A DNA stretch of 15,154 nucleotides from Rhodocyclales bacterium (GTDB lineage: Bacteria > Pseudomonadota > Gammaproteobacteria > Burkholderiales > Rhodocyclaceae): assembly GCA_021413665.1 (NCBI GenBank), contig JAIOPW010000459.1:1-15154 (forward strand), given 5' to 3'. Below the pieces are notes generated by a model. That model was not told the origin of the DNA, did not search any database, and saw only the letters and a list, made by a program, of their open reading frames with translations. The position numbers and the translations under genes were made by a program. Shown here piece by piece: positions 1-6,522 of this stretch; within the stretch, counting starts at the first letter, position 1, and every line of letters starts with the position of its first letter.

Positions 1-231
1 GGGCAGGGTCTCCCAGTCCGGCAGCAGATGCACGCGCAGATCGGGCGCGAACCAGCCGATTTCCTCGGCGAGGCGCTGCGCTTCGAGCGGACTGGCCGTC
101 ACCACCGCGAGCAGGGCGCCGGGCCGGGCAAGCTGCGCCAGCGCCAGCGCGTCGGCGGAGGCGGCAAGCGGTGGCAAGTCGAGGCGTTGGCCCGGTTTGG
201 GCAGGGCGGGGAGGGACAGCAGGGACTTCAT
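1..231 (-). CDS. mfd: Transcription-repair coupling factor Mfd, N-terminal fragment
   Basis: Mfd is an ATP-dependent DNA translocase that removes RNA polymerase stalled at lesions and recruits UvrA to the template strand. Only the first 77 codons are in the window; the rest lies beyond the left edge. Reading leftward from the ATG at 231-229, the protein starts MKSLLSLPALPKPGQR, and near residues 69-77 it carries LLPDWETLP, the conserved segment of the UvrB-like N-terminal domain that Mfd proteins share. The stretch VVTASPLEAQRLAEEI just before it also fits the family, where a nucleotide-binding-like fold precedes the PDWE motif. A perfect TATAAT box lies 27 bp upstream of the start. No strong Shine-Dalgarno sequence precedes the ATG. 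The call rests on the PDWETLP motif and start context, because the helicase domains are outside the window. Confidence 0.9.
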   Translation of the reverse strand, partial: MKSLLSLPALPKPGQRLDLPPLAASADALALAQLARPGALLAVVTASPLEAQRLAEEIGWFAPDLRVHLLPDWETLP

Positions 232-257
232 GGGATGCGGCGTATGGAGAGGCGCGA

Positions 258-263
258 ATTATA
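258..263 (-). promoter_or_regulatory. Candidate -10 box of the mfd promoter
   Basis: The minus strand reads TATAAT here, an exact match to the sigma-70 -10 consensus, which would place transcription start near 251 and give an mfd leader of about 20 nt. The best -35 candidate is CTGCCT at 287-282 (3 of 6 matches, 18-bp spacer), which is weak. That -35 region lies inside the inverted repeat at 265-289, so a protein bound to the repeat would be expected to affect mfd transcription. This is motif reading only. Confidence 0.5.
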
Positions 264-264
264 T

Positions 265-289
265 GTCTGCCGCCCAACGGAAGGCAGAC
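265..289. repeat. Perfect 7-bp inverted repeat upstream of mfd
   Basis: GTCTGCC at 265-271 and GGCAGAC at 283-289 are exact reverse complements separated by 11 bp. The repeat overlaps the putative mfd -35 region and is followed after one base by a second perfect inverted repeat. It could be an operator, or a hairpin in the leader of a transcript from either divergent gene. There is no T-tract after it, so an intrinsic terminator is unlikely. Confidence 0.6.
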
Positions 290-290
290 G

Positions 291-309
291 GTATCCCCTG
301 GTGGGATAC
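291..309. repeat. Perfect 7-bp inverted repeat with 5-bp spacer
   Basis: GTATCCC at 291-297 and GGGATAC at 303-309 are exact reverse complements around the spacer CTGGT. The 19-bp dyad has the geometry of a dimeric repressor operator and sits between mfd and the divergent restriction-modification gene. A hairpin role is also possible. No regulator gene is adjacent that would identify the binder. Confidence 0.6.
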
Positions 310-398
310 GCAGCGCCGGGTAGTCAGCGCGGACGCGGTGCGTCCCTTCGGGAACATTTACCGTTATCATCGTCGCTTAAGGAATTAACCCATCCCTC

Positions 399-3300
399 AT
401 GCAAGGTCAGCTTTTCAGCCAGGATTTTCTTCATCGCGGCATCCGCGAGACACCGCCGTATGAGGCCTTGAGCGACGCCCACTTCGACGCTTTTCGTGGC
501 GCGTTGCGTGCGATCTATGAGCCTTTGAATACCGAGTCCACCATCAACGAAGCTCAAACCGAGCAATTGGTGATTGAAAAGGTACTGGTCGAGCTTGGAT
601 GGGGCCAGGACTACCTGCCGCAAGTCAATCTTTCGGGCAAGCGGCGCGAGGACGTGCCCGACGTCCTGCTGTTTCCCGATTCGGCGGCCAAAGCCGCGGC
701 GGTGGCTGAAACGCGCGATGACAAACGTTACAGGCATGGTCTTGCCATCCTCGAAGCCAAGCGCTGGCTGCGTCCGCTGGATCGCGGCGACGCTGCCGAG
801 GCGCACGACCCCGGCGCGCCATCGTCGCAGATGCTGCGTTACCTGTCGCGCGTCGACGTGGTGGCCGACCACGCGGTGAAGTGGGGCGTGCTGACCAACG
901 GTGCGGTGTGGCGGCTCTACTGGCAGGATGCCCGCTCGCGCGCCGAGGAATTTTTCGAGATCGACGTTGCTGCCGCGCTGGGTGTCTCCGGCCTGCAAAT
1001 GGAATTCGATGCGCCGGCACCCGAACATGCCCTGCGCCTGTTCTTTCTCATGTTCCATCGCGCCGCCTTTCTCTCGCAATCGTGGGACACCGCGGGTCGC
1101 AGCTTTCATGCATACGCCCGCAACGAGGCGCGGGTTTATGAGGAAAAGGTTGCGCAGGATTTGGGCGCGCGGGTGTTCGCCGACGTCTTTCCCTCGCTGG
1201 CTCAGGCGCTGGCGCGGGGCGACTTGCAAGCGCGGATGCACGACTACGGCGTCGGCAAGGCAGCGCGCAAGCGCTACAACCGCGGCTATCTCGAAGAAGT
1301 TCGCGAGGCGGCGCTGATTCTGCTGTATCGCCTGCTGTTCCTGTTCTACGCCGAGGATCGCGGCCTGCTGCCGGTGCGCGACGAGCGCTACCACGCCTAC
1401 AGCGTGCGCCGGCTGCGCGAGCGCGTGCGCGACGACATAGATGCCCGTAGGCCGCTGGCTACAAAGCTCGACAACCTCTACCGCGATTTGCAGGGCGTGT
1501 TTTCCATCATCGACGAAGGCGAGGACGCGGTGGGCATTCCAGCCTACAACGGCGGCCTGTTCGACCGCGCCCGTGCGCCGATCCTGGTGCGTTCGCGCGT
1601 GCCGGATTCGGTCATGGCGCCGATCATCGACGCCCTGTCGCGTCGCACCGAGGACTTGCTGCGCGGCTGGATCAACTACCGCGACCTGTCGGTGGCGCAT
1701 CTCGGCGGTATCTATGAGCGGCTGCTCGAATACACGCTGGAGCATGAAGTCGCGCCGAAGGATACCTTCGAGAACACGCCCGAAATCGACCGCATCGTCG
1801 CCCGGCCGGCCAGCTTCGCGCGCAAGGTGTCCGGCAGCTACTACACCCACGATGACCTGGTGCGCCTGATCCTGCGCGAGTCGGTGGGCCTGCTGGCGCA
1901 GGAGCGCATAGCGTCCTTCCTCACCCGTATCGAGAAGTGGAAGAAAAAGACTGCGTTCAATCCCGGCGACTGGGACGCGCTGGACAAGCTCGATCCGGCC
2001 AGCGCCATCCTCGAACTCAAGATTTGCGACCCGGCGATGGGCAGCGGCCATTTTCTGGTGGCGCTGGTGGACGATCTGGCCGACCGCGTGCTGGAAGCGA
2101 TCAACACCGCCGAGCATCTGGTCAGCGAGCAGCCCTGGGCCGCCCATCTCATCGAGCAGGGCCGCCCCTGGCAAAGCCCGCTGGTGGCGCGCATCGCCCA
2201 TATCCGCCGCACCATCCAGGGCGCTGCACGCGAGCATGGCTGGGCCGTGACCGATGCCCAGCTCGACGACCGCCATGTCGTGCGCCGAATGATTCTCAAG
2301 AAGAGCGTCTTCGGCGTCGACAAGAACCCGATGGCTGTCGAACTGGCGAAGACGGCGTTGTGGCTGCATACCTTCACCGTCGGCGCGCCGCTGTCCTTCC
2401 TCGATCACCACCTCAAGTGTGGCGATTCGCTGCATGGCGAGCGCCTGCCCGAGGTGACGTGCGGCATCGAAGCGCTGGGCATGCTGTTCCAGCGCGGCGA
2501 ACTGACGCGGCTCGAAATTGCAGCCAAGAGCCTGGCGCAGGTCGCCGACCTGACCGACGTCGATATCGCCGAGGCGCGGCTGTCGAAACAGTTGGCCGAC
2601 GAAGCGACGCTGCAGGTTGCGCCCATCCATGCGCTGCTCGATTTCTGGCGCGCGCTGCGCTGGAAGCTGCCGGGCTGGCCGGTGAATACGGCAAAGAAGC
2701 TGGAAAAGCTGGGCGACAGGCAGACGGCCGAAGCGCTGGGCGAAATCTTCTCGCCCGACCGCAACCTGCTGGCACTGTTGACCGTCAAGTCCGAGCAGCC
2801 GGAAGAATACGTCGTCAGGGAGCCGGTCAAGGTCGCGCCACCCACACCGGGCGAGGCGCTGATGGCGGAGTTGCGCGAGATCGCGGCGCGCGAAGCTTTC
2901 CTGCATTGGTGGACCGCCTTCCCGACAGTGTTCGATGCCGATGGGCAGGGCGGCTTCGACGTGGTGCTGGGCAATCCACCGTGGGATCGCATCAAGTTGC
3001 AGGAAGTCGAATGGTTCGCCGAGCGCGACCGCGCCATCGCCGCGCAGCCGCGGGCGGCGGACCGCAAGCGGATGATTGCGGCGCTGGAAAAGAAGAAATA
3101 CGGCCCGGCGCCCTTGTGGCTGGAATACGCCGAAGCATGCCAGCGCGCCGAGGCCAACGCCCGCGTGCTGGGCAAGAGCGGCGATTACCCCTTGCTGGGC
3201 GGCGGCGACGTGAATCTCTACAGCCTGTTCGTTGAGCGGGCGCAAGCGCTGACGGCGCCGAACGGCCTAGTGGCTTTGCTGACGCCTTCCGGCATCGCGG

Positions 3301-4562
3301 CTGACAAGGGGGCGGCGGAGTTTTTCCGGGGTATATCGGTGACGGGAAGGCTGGGGGCGCTGTTCGACTTCGAGAACAAGAAGGTGTTTTTCCCCGACGT
3401 TCATGCCAGCTTCAAGTTCTGCGCATTGGTCTTCGGCGGCGAGCAGCGCCGCTTTGCCGCGTCACGCTGCGCCTTCTATCTACACAACATCGACGAACTC
3501 GACGATAAAGCGCGCGTGCTAGAACTCTCGGCAGAGGACTTCAAGCGAGTGAATCCGAATACCGGCGCCGCGCCGATCTTCGGCAATCGTCGCGATGCCA
3601 ACATCACCATGCGCATTTACCGTGAGCACCCGGTGCTGGTGGATCGCGGCGACGGCGCAGAGCACCGTGTCTGGCCGGTGAAGTATTTGCGTATGTTTGA
3701 CATGACCAACGACTCAAATCTGTTTCTGACGCGAGCCGAAGTCGAAAAACAGGGTATCGAAGCTGTGCCGCTATACGAAGGCAAGATGGTGCAGATTTAC
3801 GACCATCGCGCCGCCGACGTGACAGTGAATGCCGGCAATCTGCACCGCGCTGCACAGCCGCAGTCGATTCCCGTGGTCGAGAAGATGAACCCGGACCGCT
3901 TGCCCGTGCCGCAGTTCTTTGTCGAGGCGTCACAAACTGCAGCAAATCCGTTCCCATGGGCGCTCGGTTTCAAGGAAATCACGGCACCGACCAATATGCG
4001 CTCCATGATTGCCATGCTGCTGCCCGGCGCAGGATTCGGCAACAAGGTGCCCTTGCTGGTGCCGCAGGAAGGGACGGCAAGGGAAGCAGCGGCCTTCTGC
4101 GCGCTCTTGCTGGCGAATCTCAACAGCTTCGCTTTCGATTTTGTGCTGCGGCAGAAACTGCAAGGTCAAACGATCAACCTGTTTATCCTCGAACAACTCC
4201 CGGTCATCGTGCCCGCCCGTTTTGAGGAATGCATCGGCAAAGACAAAATCGCCGATTTCATTCGTGACCAGGTGCTGCATCTTTCCTACACCGCCCACGA
4301 TCTCGCGCCCTTTGCCCGCGATCTGGGCTACGACGGACCGCCCTTCGTCTGGGACGACGAGGATCGCCGCGCCCGCATGGTGATTCTCGACGCCCTGTTC
4401 ATGCATCTCTATGGTTTGTCGGAAGACGACGCGGCCTGGATACTCGACAGCTTCCCCATCGTCCGCGCCCAGGACGAAGCCGCCTTTGGCGACTATCGGA
4501 CCAAGACGCGGATACTCGACGCCCTGCGGGAAATCAACGAAGGCCGGTTGGTCGGCCCCTGA
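399..4562 (+). CDS. Type IIG-like restriction-modification protein (nuclease-methyltransferase-specificity fusion)
   Basis: A 1387-residue single-chain restriction enzyme and N6-adenine DNA methyltransferase of the Eco57I-like group, expected to cleave unmodified invading DNA and methylate host sites. The N-terminal region has a PD-(D/E)xK nuclease pattern: D88 in PDVLLF and E119-A-K121 in LEAKRW. A helical segment with LLFLFYAEDRGLLPV, typical of this family, follows around residues 300-325. The methyltransferase core starts near SGSYYTHDDLV (Y481-Y482), has SAM-binding motif I DPAMGSGHF (544-552) and catalytic motif IV NPPW (859-862). Residues from about 1000 onward should carry target recognition, and the tail (HLYGLSEDDAAWILDSFPIVR) is a family hallmark. 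The start chosen is ATG 399, with TAAGGA at 378-383, a rather long spacing. The gene stands alone, with no separate specificity, helicase or BREX/DISARM partners. A candidate -10 (TATCAT, 365-370) lacks a clear -35. The reading frame is intact, so it is probably active; the recognition sequence cannot be read. Confidence 0.9.
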   Translation: MQGQLFSQDFLHRGIRETPPYEALSDAHFDAFRGALRAIYEPLNTESTINEAQTEQLVIEKVLVELGWGQDYLPQVNLSGKRREDVPDVLLFPDSAAKAAAVAETRDDKRYRHGLAILEAKRWLRPLDRGDAAEAHDPGAPSSQMLRYLSRVDVVADHAVKWGVLTNGAVWRLYWQDARSRAEEFFEIDVAAALGVSGLQMEFDAPAPEHALRLFFLMFHRAAFLSQSWDTAGRSFHAYARNEARVYEEKVAQDLGARVFADVFPSLAQALARGDLQARMHDYGVGKAARKRYNRGYLEEVREAALILLYRLLFLFYAEDRGLLPVRDERYHAYSVRRLRERVRDDIDARRPLATKLDNLYRDLQGVFSIIDEGEDAVGIPAYNGGLFDRARAPILVRSRVPDSVMAPIIDALSRRTEDLLRGWINYRDLSVAHLGGIYERLLEYTLEHEVAPKDTFENTPEIDRIVARPASFARKVSGSYYTHDDLVRLILRESVGLLAQERIASFLTRIEKWKKKTAFNPGDWDALDKLDPASAILELKICDPAMGSGHFLVALVDDLADRVLEAINTAEHLVSEQPWAAHLIEQGRPWQSPLVARIAHIRRTIQGAAREHGWAVTDAQLDDRHVVRRMILKKSVFGVDKNPMAVELAKTALWLHTFTVGAPLSFLDHHLKCGDSLHGERLPEVTCGIEALGMLFQRGELTRLEIAAKSLAQVADLTDVDIAEARLSKQLADEATLQVAPIHALLDFWRALRWKLPGWPVNTAKKLEKLGDRQTAEALGEIFSPDRNLLALLTVKSEQPEEYVVREPVKVAPPTPGEALMAELREIAAREAFLHWWTAFPTVFDADGQGGFDVVLGNPPWDRIKLQEVEWFAERDRAIAAQPRAADRKRMIAALEKKKYGPAPLWLEYAEACQRAEANARVLGKSGDYPLLGGGDVNLYSLFVERAQALTAPNGLVALLTPSGIAADKGAAEFFRGISVTGRLGALFDFENKKVFFPDVHASFKFCALVFGGEQRRFAASRCAFYLHNIDELDDKARVLELSAEDFKRVNPNTGAAPIFGNRRDANITMRIYREHPVLVDRGDGAEHRVWPVKYLRMFDMTNDSNLFLTRAEVEKQGIEAVPLYEGKMVQIYDHRAADVTVNAGNLHRAAQPQSIPVVEKMNPDRLPVPQFFVEASQTAANPFPWALGFKEITAPTNMRSMIAMLLPGAGFGNKVPLLVPQEGTAREAAAFCALLLANLNSFAFDFVLRQKLQGQTINLFILEQLPVIVPARFEECIGKDKIADFIRDQVLHLSYTAHDLAPFARDLGYDGPPFVWDDEDRRARMVILDALFMHLYGLSEDDAAWILDSFPIVRAQDEAAFGDYRTKTRILDALREINEGRLVGP

Positions 4563-4723
4563 AAAAGTACCCAAAGGGACGCATCGGGGACAAATATCGG
4601 TGCAATCAGCTCGGCCGATTTGACATCATCGAGAGTCAGCTAGGTGCCCGAAGCAGAAATAGCAAGAGGGCGAAAGCAGACGGTCAGCGGTCGAGATTTT
4701 TTAGTCGGGGCGATGCGTTGGCA
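4563..4723. other. Non-coding interval, 3' side of the acetyltransferase gene
   Basis: This 161-bp stretch separates two convergent genes, the restriction-modification gene and the acetyltransferase. I see no convincing coding frame and no clean hairpin plus U-tract. A run of six T at 4697-4702 follows the restriction gene, but no good stem precedes it. It contains GCCCGAAGCAGAA (4646-4658), which recurs inverted with two mismatches on the other side of the acetyltransferase gene. Confidence 0.4.
4646..4658 (+). repeat. Left copy of imperfect inverted flank motif
   Basis: GCCCGAAGCAGAA matches, in inverted orientation, the sequence at 5344-5356 (reverse complement GCCAGAAGCGGAA) at 11 of 13 positions. 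The two copies lie outside the two ends of the acetyltransferase gene. This could be a cassette-like or mobile-remnant boundary, or chance. Confidence 0.3.
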
Positions 4724-5260
4724 CTACCAGTAATCAGGATTGTCGAACTCCTGAACGCACGCAGGACGGCTTTTCAGGATTGGAATAGCCTCTCCCGATA
4801 ATGGCTGGCCAAGCCAACCTTCTGGCATTGAGAGTGGTAGCGGAGCCTGGATGACATCTTCCGATAACGCCTGAAACCCCACCTTGGAGTAGAAGGCAGG
4901 ATCGCCATACGTGACAACCAGCGTTGTGGAGCGATTTTTCAACTCGTCCAGTCCAAATTTAATCAATGCCTGCCCAATCCCCTTTCCCTGATGGGCGGTG
5001 CTAACTGCAACTGGAGCGAGCATGAAGGCTTCGATGGGCTCATCGAATCGAAGTCGGGTAAAGAAGATTGCCCCAATCATTGCCCCTTCTGCATAGGCAC
5101 CAATACAGATAATTTCCTGATTGTCGGTGCGTGCAGCCAGCGCAGAGGCAAGACTGCCAATCAGCCTCCCTTCTTGTTCCCCTTCAGATGACGAAAATGC
5201 TGAAGTGAACATTCTTGCCACTTCTTCCTTGCTGTTGTTATAGAGAATCCTGAAATTCAT
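4724..5260 (-). CDS. GNAT family N-acetyltransferase (YhbS-like)
   Basis: A 178-residue acetyl-CoA-dependent acetyltransferase of the GNAT fold, likely cytoplasmic, substrate unknown. Motif A is clear: LAPVAVSTAHQGKGIGQALI, with the pyrophosphate-binding loop QGKGIG at residues 91-96. The segment GDPAFYSKVGF (119-129) and the preceding beta strand match the YhbS/COG3153 subgroup. I chose ATG at 5260-5258 because AGGA lies about six bases upstream; a longer in-frame ORF reaches 5524, but its extra residues are low-complexity and unlike the family. The gene is less GC-rich than both neighbours and has non-coding flanks of about 160 bp on each side, with a short inverted motif shared by the flanks, which suggests it arrived separately. 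It is convergent with the restriction gene. It shares the strand of the radical SAM operon, 164 bp downstream of it, so read-through is possible but there is no sign of tight coupling. Confidence 0.85.
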   Translation of the reverse strand: MNFRILYNNSKEEVARMFTSAFSSSEGEQEGRLIGSLASALAARTDNQEIICIGAYAEGAMIGAIFFTRLRFDEPIEAFMLAPVAVSTAHQGKGIGQALIKFGLDELKNRSTTLVVTYGDPAFYSKVGFQALSEDVIQAPLPLSMPEGWLGQPLSGEAIPILKSRPACVQEFDNPDYW

Positions 5261-5424
5261 GCTTCGTCCTGAAATAAGCTCACACTGAAAATGTCGCGGC
5301 ATAGCCGAGAGGTGCCACGGCAGCTTTACGCTTGGAGTTGAACTTCCGCTTCTGGCCGAGTGCAGATCACCAGTCTTGCTGTTGGGGAAAATCCAGGAGT
5401 CGGCGCTGACAGGACGGCGCTCCT
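5261..5424. other. Non-coding interval, 5' side of the acetyltransferase gene
   Basis: This 164-bp stretch lies between the stop of the radical SAM gene and the acetyltransferase start, both read on the minus strand. It must hold the acetyltransferase promoter and possibly the end of the upstream operon, but I see neither a good -35/-10 pair nor a rho-independent terminator. A direct repeat CGGCGCT occurs twice near 5401-5420, with a 7-bp gap. The motif TTCCGCTTCTGGC (5344-5356) resembles sequences I associate with fragments around laterally acquired acetyltransferase genes in proteobacteria; that resemblance is from memory. Confidence 0.35.
5344..5356 (-). repeat. Right copy of imperfect inverted flank motif
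   Basis: The reverse complement GCCAGAAGCGGAA pairs with the motif at 4646-4658, 11 of 13 identical. It is upstream of the acetyltransferase start and outside any gene. Confidence 0.3.
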
Positions 5425-6522
5425 TCAGACACCTGCATGCAGCCGTATCGGAATCCGCTGCGGTCCGAAGGGTTTGCCGAATACACCAAAGCGCCCCGCA
5501 ATCATGGTGCCGCAATGGCGGCAATGCCCGGCATCGTCAAGTTCGTAGCTCAGGATGCGATACCAGTCGCGCTCGATTACCGCTTTGCCGCAGCCGGGGC
5601 AGTAGGTGGCGTCGCCGGCCTTGTCGTGCACGTTGCCGGTATAGACATAGTGCAGGCCGGCGTCCATGGCGATGTGGCGGGCGCGGGTCAGCGTCGCCGG
5701 CGGCGTGGCCGGGATGTCGTCGAGTTTCCAGTCGGGATGGAAGGCGGAAAAATGCAGCGGCACGTCCGGCCCGAGTTCCTTTGCCACCCAGGCGGCCAGC
5801 GCCCCGAGTTCGTCATCCCCGTCGTTCTTGCCGGGAATCAGCAGCGTGGTCAGCTCCAGCCAGCAGTCGGATTCGTGATGGACCATGGCCAGCAGGTCGA
5901 GCACGGGTTGCAGGTGCCCGCCGCAGAGATTCACATAGAAGTCGTCGGTGAAGCCTTTCAGGTCGACGTTGGCGGCATCCATCTTGGAATAGAACTCGCG
6001 CGCCGGGTCGAGGTGCATGTAGCCCGCGGTGACGGCGACGGTCTTGATGCCCAGCGCATGGCAAGCGTCGGCGGTGTCCATCGCGTACTCGGCGAAGATC
6101 ACCGGGTCGTTGTAGGTGAAGGCTACGCTCTTGGCGCCGTTCTTCTGCGCGGCAAGGGCGATGGCTTGCGGCGTAGCGTCGTCCATCAGGCGGTCCATGT
6201 CGCGCGATTTCGAGATATCCCAGTTCTGGCAGAACTTGCAGGCCAGGTTGCAGCCGGCGGTACCGAATGACAGGACGCTGGAGCCGGGATGGAAGTTGTT
6301 GAGCGGCTTCTTCTCTATCGGGTCGATGCAGAAACCCGAGCTGCGGCCGTAGGTGGTGAGAAGCATCTCGCCGCCCTGCATGGCGCGCACGAAGCAGGCC
6401 GCGCGCTGGCCTTCGTGCAGCTTGCAGTTGCGCGGGCAGAGGTCGCACTGGATGCGGCCGTCGTCCAGGTTGTGCCACCAGCGCGCGGGTACGCCGCTCA
6501 GAGGGGCGTCGCTTCTTTCCAT
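5425..6522 (-). CDS. AmmeMemoRadiSam system radical SAM enzyme
   Basis: A 365-residue radical SAM protein of the uncharacterised group that co-occurs with Memo and AMMECR1 proteins. The radical SAM cluster motif CNLACKFC gives C91, C95 and C98, the CxxxCxxC that holds a 4Fe-4S cluster and binds SAM. An N-terminal Cys set (C26, C29, C33, C43 in CDLCPRNCKL and AACFVR) resembles the extra-cluster region of pyruvate-formate-lyase-activase-like proteins. The C-terminus adds CPGCG and CRHCG, two Cys pairs that look like a zinc ribbon. The start is ATG 6522-6520, inside the end of the Memo-AMMECR1 gene, giving a 25-nt overlap that implies translational coupling. It is the last gene of the four-gene minus-strand operon. 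The reaction and substrate are unknown; the family suggests hydrogen abstraction from a peptide or small molecule, but nothing in the sequence fixes which. No terminator is evident after the stop. Confidence 0.93.
   Translation of the reverse strand: MERSDAPLSGVPARWWHNLDDGRIQCDLCPRNCKLHEGQRAACFVRAMQGGEMLLTTYGRSSGFCIDPIEKKPLNNFHPGSSVLSFGTAGCNLACKFCQNWDISKSRDMDRLMDDATPQAIALAAQKNGAKSVAFTYNDPVIFAEYAMDTADACHALGIKTVAVTAGYMHLDPAREFYSKMDAANVDLKGFTDDFYVNLCGGHLQPVLDLLAMVHHESDCWLELTTLLIPGKNDGDDELGALAAWVAKELGPDVPLHFSAFHPDWKLDDIPATPPATLTRARHIAMDAGLHYVYTGNVHDKAGDATYCPGCGKAVIERDWYRILSYELDDAGHCRHCGTMIAGRFGVFGKPFGPQRIPIRLHAGV

Noticed and set aside
324..3245. A long antisense open frame (about 970 codons) opposite the restriction gene
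   Set aside because: It mirrors the restriction gene's codon structure in GC-rich DNA, contains no recognisable domain, and the plus-strand protein has clear catalytic motifs.
4690..4702. Possible intrinsic terminator (T run at 4697-4702) after the restriction gene
   Set aside because: No GC-rich stem-loop immediately precedes the T run.
5394..5425. Possible hairpin AGGAG...CTCCT after the radical SAM stop
   Set aside because: Only five paired bases around a 20-base loop and no U-tract.
5261..5524. N-terminal extension of the acetyltransferase gene
   Set aside because: The residues before Met at 5260 are unlike the family and overlap the end of the radical SAM gene; AGGA supports the ATG at 5260.
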